Of a stretch of DNA of 64,000 nucleotides, positions 11,748 through 23,689 are shown one piece after another. The notes below the pieces were generated by a model. That model saw only the letters and a program-made list of their open reading frames with translations. It did not search any database and had not been told where the DNA came from. The position numbers and the translations under genes are program-made. Where the stretch lies: positions 2,971,631-3,035,630 of the forward strand of contig NC_134033.1 of the NCBI RefSeq assembly GCF_964204645.1, in the 5' to 3' direction. Every line of letters begins with the position of its first letter. Position 1 is the first letter of the stretch. The DNA comes from Tubulanus polymorphus (lineage: Eukaryota; Nemertea; Palaeonemertea; Tubulaniformes; Tubulanidae).

Positions 11748-11790
11748 CTCTGCCTCTGCCTCTGCCTCTGCCTCTTCCTTTCCCTCTCCA
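11635..11790. repeat. Hexanucleotide microsatellite (CTGCCC/CTGCCT)n
   Basis: A run of CTGCCC units passes into CTGCCT units with a few interruptions. Open frames across it encode only dipeptide repeats (Gly-Arg, Ala-Glu, Arg-Gln) in several frames, so none is called as a gene. Confidence 0.9.
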
Positions 11791-11829
11791 ATAACAAATA
11801 TCACAGCCAGTGATAAACATCACGGTTAG

Positions 11830-12656
11830 ATACATCGTTTCATAGCGATGTATAAATATTTTACCACATATTATACGAACGCACCAGCGAGCCGGCGATC
11901 ATATCAGCGGATAAATCACTCGTAATAAATGCAAATAAAACCGCGATGATGAGTTATAAAAACACGTTTTAAACGAATCTGTATCGATACAACACCTCTC
12001 CACACATCAGCTCGTATGTACGTACCAGTGCGCGACGTACTTGAACAGTCATTTTAATCGCGTTTTTCATCAGTGACTGTTTGTCACACAGTTCTGTGAT
12101 CTAGCTACCAGTTGTACTTTATCATCGCTAGGATTTCGTCAACTTCGGGAGCCGGTCGAACCCAGTTCCATAGTTGCCGTTACAATTTGATTATGTTGAA
12201 TTTATGAATGTTAAAAAAACAACTTAATCTCGATCGTATATGATACAAAAAGAACTAAACATTTCTATGGCGACTACATTGGAAACTGGATAATGACGAG
12301 TGATTCATATATTGAAAACTGGTCGGGATCTCGGAGGGAAAAATTGACAACTGATTTTGAATTTATTGCGAAACAATCGGAAGAAACTTAACAGTGACGT
12401 GCTAAAACTGATTGTGACATTACAGATATCATCGTTGGACAACGATTGTGAAAAATGAAATCTGATTGTAAGTTCTAAATCGATGGAAAATTGAATTTGA
12501 TATTCTTTAGAAATTGACACATTGAAAACTGTGTGACTTTCTTGCCAAATCATCGGAAACTAATCGTGATTTGGAAGCGAAATCATTCCAAGCTGATTGT
12601 CACCTCGCGATCAAGTTGACCCGAGCGAACTTTTCAGGAGAATTTATCCGCGAAAT
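11830..12656 (+). other. Region before the TRPV-like gene; likely 5' UTR or promoter
   Basis: No ORF is supported. Between about 12280 and 12600 phrases such as GAAAACTG and CTGATTGTGA recur irregularly. An open frame continues upstream of the chosen ATG to 12597, and a TTTTCAG at 12630-12636 could be the acceptor of an unseen upstream exon. Confidence 0.3.
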
Positions 12657-15600
12657 ATGGAAAGCGATAAAAGGCGTGTAATCCGCGAATTCCGGAACGC
12701 CATCAAACGTAACGACCTCGGCCTCGTCAAGAAAACGCGCGACGAATTCTTCAAACTCGAGCGAGGATCGGATTTGATCGATTCGGATCTAACCGTAAAT
12801 CTAACCGATGATTCTAGCGTCGTCGTTCCCGAGCGGCGCTACCCGGACGAGATAGCCGACGAGTCGGTGGTTTCGAACCCGCTGTTTCTGGCTTGTATTT
12901 TCTGCAGCGCGGATGTCGTCTGGTATCTCATCGCCGAGGGAGCAGACGTGCTGGTCAAGGACGTTAACGGTAACAACGTCGTTCACGCGCTGGTCTCGGC
13001 GGCGGCCGCGTGCCCGCGTCTCGAGTCAAAACTCGTCGAAATCTACCGTCTCGTAAACCGCCAAATATCGCCGAATATGGCAGTTCTACTGACGGACGAG
13101 AATAAACTAGAACTTCGACCGTTAGAGTTCGCCGCCCGCGTGGGGACGTTCGGTTTGTTTTCGGTTATTTTGAACACGGAGGGCGTCTACCGCACGATGA
13201 CCGCCGATCACGGCATGAAGGTCGTATACTCGTACGATCTCGGGGTTTACGATGCGGACGGCGATCGTTACGATAAATCACCGCACTGGTTTTTCGTCTT
13301 GAACGACGCCGATTCGGTGCTGGAGAAGATGCACGCCAGCGCCTGTTTGAAGAACCCGTCGATCGAGGCCTGGTCGAAGCTGATTTGGGCTAGGAGTAAA
13401 TACGTGCACTGTCTGGGAAGCGCTTTTAGATTGTGTATTTTCATGCTGTTCATGTTGATGCCGCACGTCAGGTTTTACGAATATCAGGAACACATTTCAG
13501 CGGATCTCAACAACACAGGTAAACAAGAAAACTAATATGAAAGTTTAGACGCATTTAGAAATAACACATATATTGCGTTATATTTTCGACAATGAAAAAC
13601 GTGATATAAAGTTAGCTAGTATTTAGGATCAATAAAGTAATTTTGGATTTAAAAAAAAAATCGATAATCGAATTGACCGGTAACCAGTCCAGTCGCGATA
13701 TATTGATGACGTTATACAGCTTCTACTGGCGCACTAGAGGTCATCTCTTCCTCGTTGGCGTACCGTAGCTATTGCAGAACAGAATACAGTGGAATAAGTT
13801 TACTTTATTTGTCTACATTGCCGAAACGATAGTATTAAGAAGTTAATAGCGATAGTAAATATAGCTGCAAGGCAGCGATAACGGATTTTCTGCACAGCCT
13901 TGTTCGTATTATATATATACTAGTTTATTTTCAGGAGAAATTATAACAGATATAAATATGAATAAAGAGTCGACAAGATGTTATAATATCTAGTGAAGGA
14001 TAGCCCAATAGAAAGCAAGAATGCTTGTTTGGAGCATTGTGCCACCTTAAAACACACACAAACACACTTCATTCATTCCCCTCGCATACAGATTCATACA
14101 AAAAATAACATTAGATCAAAGGCGGATGGATGTCAAATGTAACAATTACAAGCAGATTACAATCAACAAATAAACTAGTTTCATGATTGATAGTTGTCTA
14201 TGGTCCACTTTTTAAATCAAGATTTCGTTGCATCGATCGAAGTTGAGAGTTTGATGTGTTGGTTTAGATTTTGCCATTTCAATATTGGAATTAGGCGCGT
14301 ATTCTTGTTGTTGTACCGTGTTGACCACGATAGCGCGTACGCTGACGCATCCGCACCATATCATTGAAAATGAAGGGAATTTAGAATCCTGTTCAACGGT
14401 CAACACGGTTTTATAAAAGGAAGGACTACAAACAGTCAATCTGGCCTACTTTAAACCATGGGTGAATAGAACAGATGCTTTGACCCTGGAAAATCGACAG
14501 ATAGGCCTATAGTATTTATGGATTATGAAATAGCATTTGATAAGGTACTACAGCAGCGATTACTAAACAAGCTATTAAGAAAATCATCATTGTCCAGTGT
14601 GGGTAGACATGTCACATTTTGAGGGAAAATTATTATACTTCTTTTCACGGGATTCTAGTTCGTATTCAAAAGTTGACTATATTCGAGTTTATTGGGTCGT
14701 TGCCAATATCATTCCGGTTATGATTCCTGTCGGCGACGTCTAACTTTTTACGCACAAAGATACGATGTAACTCGCCACAGTTACATTTTCGGTCATCGGT
14801 TCATCTATCCACTAATTCTGGACGATGAACAATTTGAATTTTTTTTTTCTTAAATGGCTCATAGAATTGAGTCGTCAAAACGTCTCTTAGTTTTTCTTCT
14901 TACTATGGGTGGGTTTATCAACTAACAGTTTGCAGAGTTAGGCTATAGATAATATTGCTTCGGTCCGATCCTTTCAGGAAATGACAGAAATTGTTTTTTC
15001 CAGATGCTATTTAGAATCAAACAGATAGTTTATCAGTAAAATCTGTTTAACTGTTTTTCTAAAGGCGCCGTTTGTCGCGCAGTAGACGAAAAAATTAGCG
15101 GAAGAGTCTAAAACGCTGAGCAGAATCCCTGCTTTACGCATGACCATTAGTTCATCCACAGATAGACCGTGGAGTAGTCCGAAATGCGTTTTGAAGAAAT
15201 ACAGCAGACGGTCCAGCGATGCGGGAATTTCACAGATAAAGAATATAGCTACAATTATGAGAACGACTTTTAATATTTTGAGTTCGGTAGATTTTCCACC
15301 GGGCGCCGCTGCGTCCGCGTGAAATTGTTTTTTTCGATTTAGTTTTCTAGATATCATAATTCCGAACAAAGTTAAGTTTATCACGATAAGAGTGGTAAAA
15401 GGTAAAAGAACAGTCATGAACATATAGGAATTAATAACGTCACGTCGTGCATTATCAAGCAAATAAACAAAAGGTGTCGGTATTGTACTCGCGCCGAAAG
15501 CGCCCATTGTATAAACACGTTCGTAACAGCGTTGCGTGCCCCTACCGGGTAAACTTAGCGGAAAATAATACGGCCAGAAACAAACAGCGGAAGATATTGC

Positions 15601-16154
15601 GTTCAAAACTGAAAGACAAATGATTTGTTTTTTGTTCCAGAATCGTTTAAAATACAGCGGACTCGCGACGACCAGAAGTCTCTCGAAATTGATTACGACT
15701 ACGGCCCAATTTTTTGCCATTTGAAACGTATGAAAAAGCGGCAGAACCCAAATTATAATTTCGTGTCCAAAAAACCAGTCGTCGAAACGCCCGAGAACAA
15801 AGTCACTTTGTTGGAAATGTATTATGAGTATCCTAAGCGGATAAAGAAGAAACACTGAAAATACGAACAGTAAATCAAACCAGGCAAGAATGATTATAGT
15901 TTGATACGTGGAGCGACCGATCTTTCTGAATACTAGAATAGAAACAGAGTTTAGAATCATTCCTAAAACTGAAGCCGGCAAATATCCGTACAAGTAAATC
16001 TTATAGCTGAAAACGTGATCCCATCGTTCTGCTGGTAATAGGCTCGGGTGGCAGGGTTTAAGCGTAGTCGTAGTGATTGTGGTAGAATTCATACTGATGC
16101 TTCTATAACCTGTAATCAGTGACTCGTAGTGAGTCGGTTATCAAATATATACAA

Positions 16155-16210
<56 letters not shown>

Positions 16211-17250
16211 TTGTATATATTTGATAACCGATCTTTTTGCAAATCGAAGTTAGCGTTAATTATGATATCTAAACAGCTCGTAAGAGCCTATGGTTAAACC
16301 GTGTCAATTATGACCGTACCTAATTAACTATCCGAAACTCGAGAATCCTATCTTCACATCTCTCAAATCGCAACCACAATTCGCATACGTTCATTTACAT
16401 ATATTCAAATTTTATATCGATTTTTTTCTCTGCAGATTACTGCATGGCGAATAAGTCATACATACCGATGCCGCGACCGGTTCGAGTATGCATGCGTGCG
16501 TCCGCTTACGCCGTCAGCTTGATAGTTGTATTGAAGATACTGGCCTACGTCGCCCTCATCATCGCCGCGCTTAAACGCAGGCTCGTACTGAAATTCATCT
16601 TACGAAATACGTTCGGTCAACTTCTCCACGATTCGATTCTGGTGACGATCATGCTAGCAAACGCCGTCTACACCAAGAATCAAGTGCCCTACGAGTTCAG
16701 CTGGATGTACCTGTTTTTCACGCCGGTTTTTCTCAGCAACGTCTGCGCGTTTTTTCAAATATTTCCCTCGTTCGGTTTCTACTTCATGAGCTTGCAAAAG
16801 ATGTTGCAAGCTCTGGCGAGGTTTTCCTTCATATTCGCGGTGGTTTTCATGATCTACTGCACGTGTCTATCGTCGTTGCTGGTGAACGCGAACGTCTGCG
16901 GATGGTCCAGCTGGAAAGTGATCTACGGCACGTTTCTGAGCATGATTAACATGGCGGACTACGCGCAAATATCGTCGGATCGCCACAAGTTGGTGTTGTT
17001 CCAGGTTTACCATATGGAAATGGTTTTCATCGTGGCCATCGTGATGTTGAACTTTCTGATAGCGATTATGACCGGCGTGCACTCGAAACACGACGAGCTG
17101 AAGGAGACGATTTCGACGGTGACGCGCATGCGCCTGAATACGATGGCGCTCGTGCACGTGGTACAGTGGCGGCGTATGCTGCGTATGAAACCGTTGAACC
17201 TCGGTCTCGGCGATATACGAGTTGTCGTCAACGCGGCGGACGAAATGTGA
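12657..17250 (+). CDS. TRPV-like cation channel, two exons
   Basis: Exons 12657-13518 and 16436-17250 join in frame: a codon is split after its first base, donor GTAAAC, acceptor TCTCTGCAG. The protein has 558 residues. The N-terminal half has ankyrin-type segments: FLACIFCSADVVWYLIAEGAD followed by GNNVVHAL (about 74-118), and RPLEFAARVGTFGLF (about 152-170). S1 falls at about 257-272. Exon 2 carries S2-S4, an S4-S5 linker with LQKMLQALARF, S5, a pore segment (FLSMINMADYA), S6 with MLNFLIAIM, and a TRP-helix region. This order and the QKM...RF and LNxLIAxM signatures match TRPV family channels (Ca2+-permeable plasma-membrane channels). The protein is short for the family, with few ankyrin repeats, so an upstream exon may be missing. 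The filter Asp of TRPV5/6 (TIID) is Asn here. The 2.9 kb intron contains a - strand GPCR gene. Confidence 0.8.
13519..14497. other. First part of the TRPV-like intron, no gene seen
   Basis: This is AT-rich intron sequence after the donor GTAAAC. It has a short ACACACAC tract (about 14051-14066). The - strand open frame at 14212-14439 has no recognisable domain and is not called. Confidence 0.5.
14500..14604 (+). mobile_element. LINE reverse-transcriptase relic (motif A)
   Basis: The + frame from 14500 reads a short RT-like stretch with VFMDYEIAFDKVL. This is the catalytic motif A of non-LTR reverse transcriptases (F-x-D-Y-x-x-A-F-D), followed by an LLNKLL helix. It is only about 35 codons long, with no flanking RT blocks: a small dead fragment inside the TRPV-like intron. 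Confidence 0.5.
14640..15003. repeat. Third copy of the R2/R3 3'-flank repeat
   Basis: It shares blocks with 10790-11130 and 32600-32950, including AACAATTTGAA with a poly-T run, GGGTGGGTTTATCAAC and AGAGTTAG. It lies directly 3' of the nested GPCR stop codon, so it may supply that gene's 3' end. Confidence 0.6.
15007..16092 (-). CDS. Rhodopsin-class peptide-type GPCR, single exon, nested in the TRPV-like intron
   Basis: An intact 361-residue frame starts at the ATG at 16090-16092 and ends in TAG. The N-terminus is short and Thr-rich with an NST glycosylation sequon. Seven hydrophobic segments are present. TM1 has LNSVSILVF. TM3 ends in NFERLLVVASPL, the E/DRY equivalent with ERL. The third loop has basic RKLNRKKQ. 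TM6 contains FFICEIP. TM7 is DSSANFFVYC, a variant of NPxxY. This pattern is usual for lophotrochozoan FMRFamide/TRH-receptor-like orphan GPCRs, so a neuropeptide receptor role is likely but unproven. The gene lies wholly inside the intron of the opposite-strand channel gene. A 96-bp TA palindrome lies 43 bp upstream of its ATG. A frameshifted paralogue is at 19144-20234. Confidence 0.85.
   Translation of the reverse strand: MNSTTITTTTLKPCHPSLLPAERWDHVFSYKIYLYGYLPASVLGMILNSVSILVFRKIGRSTYQTIIILAWFDLLFVFSVFLLYPLRILIIHFQQSDFVLGRFDDWFFGHEIIIWVLPLFHTFQMAKNWAVVVINFERLLVVASPLYFKRFWNKKQIICLSVLNAISSAVCFWPYYFPLSLPGRGTQRCYERVYTMGAFGASTIPTPFVYLLDNARRDVINSYMFMTVLLPFTTLIVINLTLFGIMISRKLNRKKQFHADAAAPGGKSTELKILKVVLIIVAIFFICEIPASLDRLLYFFKTHFGLLHGLSVDELMVMRKAGILLSVLDSSANFFVYCATNGAFRKTVKQILLINYLFDSK
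16135..16230. repeat. 96-bp perfect palindrome with (TA)n core upstream of the nested GPCR
   Basis: The left arm begins CGGTTATCAAATATATACAA and the right arm ends in its exact reverse complement; the centre is a TA run. Just beside it GACTC-GTAGT-GAGTC (16121-16135) forms a small second hairpin. It could extrude as a cruciform. Its length may be affected by assembly. Confidence 0.85.
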
Positions 17251-19143
17251 ACGACTCGTCGAGGAACCGGTGACAAACACTAGATGGCGCGACTAACAGT
17301 CGGTTTTGCGACATTCCGAATATAAAAAAATTTGAAATGTTTTATATATATAGATCTGGGGTAGAGATAATTAATTAATTAATCTAGATAATTAAAAATC
17401 CATAGCAGCAAAAACAGTACAAATCTCATTTCTTATTTATTATAGCGAACGTTTTCGGGAGTTACATCATCCCCTCTTCATGCATAGCGCAAATGATTAA
17501 ATTTACATATCATACTGGTATTTATATAGAATAAGACGAAGCTAATTACTAACGATTTCAAATTACTGAGTGACAAGAATATCATAATATCGTCAAACAT
17601 CGTCTGCGTTTCCGGTGTCGCTGTGAGCACGTGATCTAAAACGAATCGGGTCAATGTCGTACGCGCGACAATAGAGTTTACTCTTATCTGGAGACAAACA
17701 AATAAACAACGGTTCAACGATGAAGAATGTTTGTCAGATACTCGGAGTCCCTGTTCATATACCTTAACCGGTGGATCCAAAAGCTGTCCCAATAGTCCAA
17801 ATTGTACCGCCCCAAGTCGCGTCATCGCGTCAAAAGTCGCTTTACTAATTATATATAGGAATCGACCTTCAAGTCGAACCCACGAATCGAACCGATACTG
17901 GACATATTGACAATATAAGCGGCAACTTAACGATCGATCAAATTCTTAGCCACGACCTTCAAAATACAAGAAACAGAAATTACGAACGTTGATGTAAATA
18001 CGTGAGAAGTGTTGTTTGTTGACTGTTTAAATATGCGAGAAGTGTTGAATCACGTGACTGTTCAAATATGTGAGAAGTAAGTTTTTGATCACGTGTTTTG
18101 ATCATAAAATAGGGATTGTCCACGTTATATATTTGTTTGGCTGGTAAATTTCGTTTGATGTTTCGAATGAGTGTCGTTAACAGACCCACCACACCTGCCG
18201 GGAGCGAAACAGGGGGTTTGATTTTAAAATCGAAAATCGAAGTACAGATATAGTTGTGTGATCGGCGATCGAGTTCAAAGATTTTGTTTTGTTCAAATCG
18301 AAGTACAGTATTGGTAATTGGTTACCTGAGTTACGTTAATCACTGATTTTACGTTCACGTTTCATCGTGCTAGGAATGATAAAATTAGAGGATATTTAAT
18401 CTAATTACCTCATACAAACATTGAAACATTATTGATGAAATATAGATTAAGTAATGTACAAGAATTTCTAAATTAAGCTAAAAGAAAAAAAAAATTTTCA
18501 AATGTAATCTTTGGATCGAAATTAATACGATTGGATCAGTTAGCGATATACATGTATGTACGTACTTTTCTGAGACGGGCTCTCTTAAGAAAATGCACGT
18601 ACTAAGAGGAATCAAAAATCATGTTATACAATTACAGAATCCTAATGTCATCGTCGCTATTGAATTCTAGCATTAAACGTCCGAGATTTCCGTTCTGGTG
18701 GGTACATGAGAGCTCATATTTGAATAATTTTTCTGTTGATGATACAATGCCATTGAGGTTATCTCTGGTCTAAGAACGGATCCAGATGTTTCACCACCTA
18801 AGGGCGGATAGGTTAACTGGATAGTCACCTACATCATGGCCAAATATGGAGGATCTGGGGGCACTCCCAAGAAAATTCTGAATGTCAAGGCCCTGAGATG
18901 CGATCTTTGAGTACATTCGGGTCATTTTCAATTAATGGTAGGTCAACAATTTGAAAAATAACCTCATACAATTCGTCGATTGATGGGAATAGGCTTCAAA
19001 ATGAACGTATGGTTGGTCAATAAAGTAAGTACACCTCTAGATTCGGGATTAATGCCATAAGGGGGGTGTGCTCACGACCGACGAGAAAGCCGGGTATTCA
19101 GCTAGTATGTATATAAAAGTGGAAAAGCACCATGGGACCGGTC
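17251..19143. other. Intergenic, no confident gene
   Basis: It follows the TRPV-like stop. It holds short ATTAATTAATTAAT runs near 17370 and about two and a half imperfect units around GTGAGAAGTGTTG (about 17990-18080). A possible small - strand frame is listed separately. Nothing else is recognised. Confidence 0.5.
17478..17825 (-). CDS. Unrecognised 115-residue open frame (doubtful)
   Basis: The frame starts with an ATG at 17823-17825. I do not recognise the whole. Its first 20 residues (LGAVQFGLLGQLLDPP) faintly recall a helical-repeat segment of the PP4 regulatory subunit 3 family, but the rest does not, so it may be an exon relic followed by intron sequence; a GTATAT follows that segment. 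It has no signal peptide, domain or paralogue in the window. It could be chance. Confidence 0.15.
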   Translation of the reverse strand: MTRLGAVQFGLLGQLLDPPVKVYEQGLRVSDKHSSSLNRCLFVCLQIRVNSIVARTTLTRFVLDHVLTATPETQTMFDDIMIFLSLSNLKSLVISFVLFYINTSMICKFNHLRYA

Positions 19144-20234
19144 TTACAGCATATTCGAATCACAAAAATAATTCATCAGTAAAATCTGTTTAGCTTTTTT
19201 TCTAAAGGCGCCGTTTGTCGCGCAGTAAAGGAAGAAATTTACGGAAGAATCTAAAACACTGAGCAGAATTCCTACTTTACGCATGATCATTAGTTGAGCC
19301 GTAAATAGGCCGTTAGGTATCCAAACTCCTTTCTGAAGTAACCTAGCAGACGGTCCAGTGATGCGGGAATTTCACAGATAAAAAATATAGCTACAATTAT
19401 GAGAACCAATTTTAATATTTTGAGTTCGGTGGATTTTTCACCGGGCGCCGCCGCGTCCGCGTGAAATTGTTTCTTTCGATTTAGTTTTCTAAATATCATA
19501 ATTCCGAACAAAGTTATATTGATCACAATTAGAAAAATAAAAGGTGCAAGAATAGTCATGAACAAATAGGAATTAGAAACAAAGCTGGATGCTCGATTAC
19601 TTTTATAAATAAAAGGTGTTCGAATTATTTTCGCTCCAAAAGGTCCCATTGTAAATAAACCTTCAAAACAGCGTCGCGTAGCCCTTCCGGGTAAACGTTT
19701 TGGAAAATAATACGGCCAGAAACAAACGGCGGAAGAAATTGCGTTCAAAACCGAGAAAAAGATGATTTGTTTTTTGTTCCAGAATCGTTTGAAATACAGC
19801 GGACTCGCGACGACCAGAAGTCTTTCAAAATTGATTATAACTACGGCCCAATTTCTGGACATGTGGAACGTGTGAAACAGCGGTAGAACCCAAATTATAA
19901 TTTCGTGTCCAAAAAACCAATCATCGTAATGGCCAAAGAACACAGCATCTATTTGACCAGAGATAATTATTATCCGAAGTGGATACAGAAGAAACACTGA
20001 AAATACGAACAGTAAATCAAACCAGGCGAGAACTATGATAGTTTGATAAATAGCGCGACCGATCTTTCTGAATACTAGAATGGAAACGAAGTTTAGAAAC
20101 ATTCCGAAAACTGAAGCCGGCAAATATCCGTACAAGTACAGATTATAGCTGAAAACGTGTGTCCATTGTTCTGGTGGGAATCGGCTGGCGAGGCAGCGCT
20201 CAATTTTAGTCGTGGAGATTGTGGTAGAATTCAT
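19144..20234 (-). pseudogene. Frameshifted paralogue of the nested GPCR
   Basis: The frame from 20234 gives 314 residues closely matching the 15007-16092 receptor from MNSTT through TM6 (FFICEIPASLDRLL). It then runs out of frame and stops at 19290. Alignment with the intact paralogue shows one base missing near 19317-19325, in the loop before TM7. After that, homology resumes in the next frame (IMRK, SVLDSS, CATNGAFRK) down to a TAA at 19144-19146. TM3 keeps NFERLLVVASPL. It is either a recent pseudogene or a sequencing error. Like its paralogue it has a TA-rich palindrome upstream. Confidence 0.75.
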
Positions 20235-20280
20235 GTTGAAACTCAGAGAGACCCGTAATCAGTTGCTCTGCAGTAACACA

Positions 20281-20322
20281 ACCTCTCTCTCTCTCTCTCT
20301 CTCTTTCTTGCTCTCTCTCTAT
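20281..20322. repeat. (CT)n microsatellite upstream of the frameshifted GPCR
   Basis: A simple CT run with a few interruptions, starting about 46 bp upstream of the ATG on the gene's own - strand side. Confidence 0.9.
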
Positions 20323-20406
20323 ATCTGACACCCTGATGATGGATCTGTGCAATAAAATAACACCCATCGTTCTCCGCGTCTCTCATCCCAACCCCTATCA
20401 TCAAAC

Positions 20407-20818
<412 letters not shown>

Positions 20819-21166
20819 AGATAGTATAGAGCGCTGCTGTTGTATGTTAGTAAATAGTACATTTGTATAACCTTGTAAATAACCTTGTTAAAAGTCTTTA
20901 TTTTTCTCCTTTTCGATTGTAAGCAAAATTATTGTTCCCTACATATATACCATTACTATCAAAATGGTAGGAAAATAAATCAATTTATCTATCTTTACAT
21001 TTAGGCAAAATCATTTTTGCCTACCGTCAGTTTACGTTCAGTCAACCTTAACCAGACAATGGATCAGATTAACTGCTCGGTGTTTGGTAAAGTTAAACTT
21101 CAAGCAAAAAAGAATAAATTATCCGATTTCAGTTGAATGAAATGTAGAAGGAATTAAAGCGCGGAA

Positions 21167-22008
21167 GACCAAGTAACTACTAGCGACACCCGCTGGATCC
21201 TCACTTGCCACAAGTGGAATTTTCTTGCCGCAGTAGTTGATGTCCTACTGCACACTAGCGACACCTGGTGGATCCTCACTTTCCACAAGTGGAATTTTCT
21301 TGCCGCAGTAGTTGATGTCCTACTGCACACTAGCGACACCCGCTGGATCCTCACTTGCCACAAGTGGAATTTTCTTGCCGCAGTAGTTGATGTCCTACTG
21401 CACACTAGCGACACCTGGTGGATCCTCACTTTCCACAAGTGGAATCCTCTATTGTCGCAGTAGTTGATGTCCTACTGCACACTAGCGACACCTGGTGGAT
21501 CCTCACTTTCCACAAGTGGAATCCTCTATTGTCGCAGTAGTTGATGTCCTACTGCACACTAGCGACACCTGGTGGATCCTCACTTTCCACAAGTGGAATC
21601 CTCTATTGTCACAGTAGTTGATGTCCTACTGCACACTAGCGACACGTGGTGGATCCTCACTTTCCACAAGTGGAATCCTCTATTGTCGCAGTAGTTGATG
21701 TCCTACTGCACACTAGCGACACGTGGTGGATCCTCACTTTCCACAAGTGGAATCCTCTATTGTCGCAGTAGTTGATGTCCTACTGCACACTAGCGACACG
21801 TGGTGGATCCTCACTTGCCACAGGTGGAATTTTCTTGCCGCAGTAGTTGATGTCCTACTGCACACTAGCGACACGTGGTGGATCTTCACTTTCCACAAGT
21901 GGAATCCTCTATTGTCGCAGTAGTTGATGTCCTACTGCACACTAGCGACACGTGGTGGATCCTCACTTGCCACAGGTGGAATTTTCTTGCCGCAGTAGTT
22001 GATGTCAA
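21167..22008. repeat. 75/77-bp minisatellite, about 11 units
   Basis: TAGCGACAC recurs at 21181, 21256, 21331, 21406, 21483, 21560, 21637, 21714, 21791, 21866 and 21943, giving spacings of 75 or 77. Two unit types exist: TTTTCTTGCCG (75) and CCTCTATTGTCG (77). Each unit contains the hairpin GCAGTAG-ttgatgtc-CTACTGC and the near-palindrome CCACAAGTGG. The 75-bp units are open on the - strand, but the 77-bp units break that frame, so it is not coding. Confidence 0.95.
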
Positions 22009-23689
22009 CTGTTGATAGATCGACGTTGTTCGTGTTTGGCGTCGCTATATCTAAAACAAATTCGGATCTATGGTTTCGTTGTATTCGTCGAAATGTAAAT
22101 AATGTATTGTCAAGATAAGCGCAGCAGCAGATAACACAGTCAGATGAGATCGTGATATGTCAGCATGGTTATGATTTCATAGATCTCTTTTTGACATACG
22201 CATGATTATCCTACTATTTATTCTATTGATTGATTTGAATTCTTCGTCTACATAGTTGTCGGGTGTCCCGAGTGAAGGGGCGTAGCCTCCATGTACCACT
22301 CTCCCACACATTTTTGGGCAAGATCATTATTTTGTTCCTTTAGTTCAAATACATAAACTAGCTGGACGGGTTTCCGAGTGCATTTAAAAGTGATATCGAA
22401 ATAATAAAGTGACCTTGGCCTTGGGCAAAATGTCTCTTAAATTACAGTTATTTCCGAAATCTCGATGTATTAAATTAGGCGGCCAACATAATTAACCCCA
22501 GTCAGTCGCTTGCCTGTTCAGGTTAGTTGGAAGATTGGTTGAATGAACCGGAATCGACATTTTACAATTATGCACTTCGATATGTACTTCGATTTAAACA
22601 AAAAGAATTTGTAAATTCGACCGCCGATGCTATTTCTATTGTATCTGTGCTTCAATTTCCAATTTTAAAATCAACCCCCCTCCCCCTCCCTCCCCCGTTT
22701 GTTTCGTTCCCGACACGTGTCGATGGTCTGTAAGGGACACCGAATAAAAACAGAAAAGAATCAAAATCTATCAATTAAATAAATAACATGTTCAATCCCT
22801 ATTTTTAGGTAGAAAAATACATTTCACATTTTCGTGGCTGCTACTTTTAGAATCCTGACTTGGTAACCAGTATTGGGAACGTGACATCTGGTTTGTTTTT
22901 TTTAAACAGAATAAATAGTTCAATAAATTTCTATATACTATCATTACGAACATGTTCGGCATATTCTGGATTTTAGCAGTTTTCCGCTGCACTGGAGGTA
23001 AAATTTAATGAATAATCTCTTCTTTTTACCAATTCATTTTTGATGAAATCAATATTACCAATTTGACATTGGATTCGGTTGATTTGTTTTCAAGGAGTTA
23101 AATCCAAAATACCACAATTTAAGAATAAATATCTATCAGCCATCATCAAGTGGATTGACGATGGCTTTTTAGGGAACAGTTTGGCTTTTAGGGAACAGTT
23201 GAAGTGTTGTGACATAATCAACTTTTCAATCCTTGATTATCTCTAATTTTTTTCAATTGCGGAATCTTGCTCAATTTTTTTACTGATTTACGCGTCTGTG
23301 GTAACTATTGATGGCAAATTCAAAAATTCGTTCCAACATAACTTTAAAAACTTATCTTTAGTCTGTGAGCTATCTAAACTATGTTCAACTTCTTTGTGGG
23401 ACTGGGCCCTGTTTGAATCATGAAATGAGCGTTCATTTTATTTTGGAGTAATCTATAAGACGAATTAGACGATTGCTCCAAAGACGATTTCTTCAAAATT
23501 TCATCAATAGCATTCATCTATGTTTACAGCGTTCAAGATTCCTTACGAGGATCCGCTTTATAAAGATGGTAGGTTCATTTTGTACGATTCATATACGGAA
23601 ATGAAAAAGATTCCTTTCAATTAATTGAACAGACTTTAATCAATTGCATTTGTAAAAAGGTAGCAAAAAAATTAAACCAAAAATACTCG
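22009..23689. other. Intergenic, no gene seen
   Basis: AT-rich with a C-rich tract (about 22675-22695) and a short local duplication of GGCTTTTTAGGGAACAGTT (about 23163-23200). No ORF with recognisable content. Confidence 0.5.

Noticed and set aside
11584-11835. Four overlapping open frames on both strands
   Set aside because: All are dipeptide translations of the CTGCCC/CTGCCT microsatellite.
12597-12656. TTG-initiated extension of the TRPV-like N-terminus
   Set aside because: There is no ATG in that stretch. It could still be coding if an upstream exon splices at the TTTTCAG ending at 12636, so it is noted but not called.
21154-21923. Open frames encoding a 25-residue repeat, and a CRISPR-like appearance
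   Set aside because: The 77-bp units break the frame. The array has no unique spacers, only head-to-tail units, and this is an animal genome.
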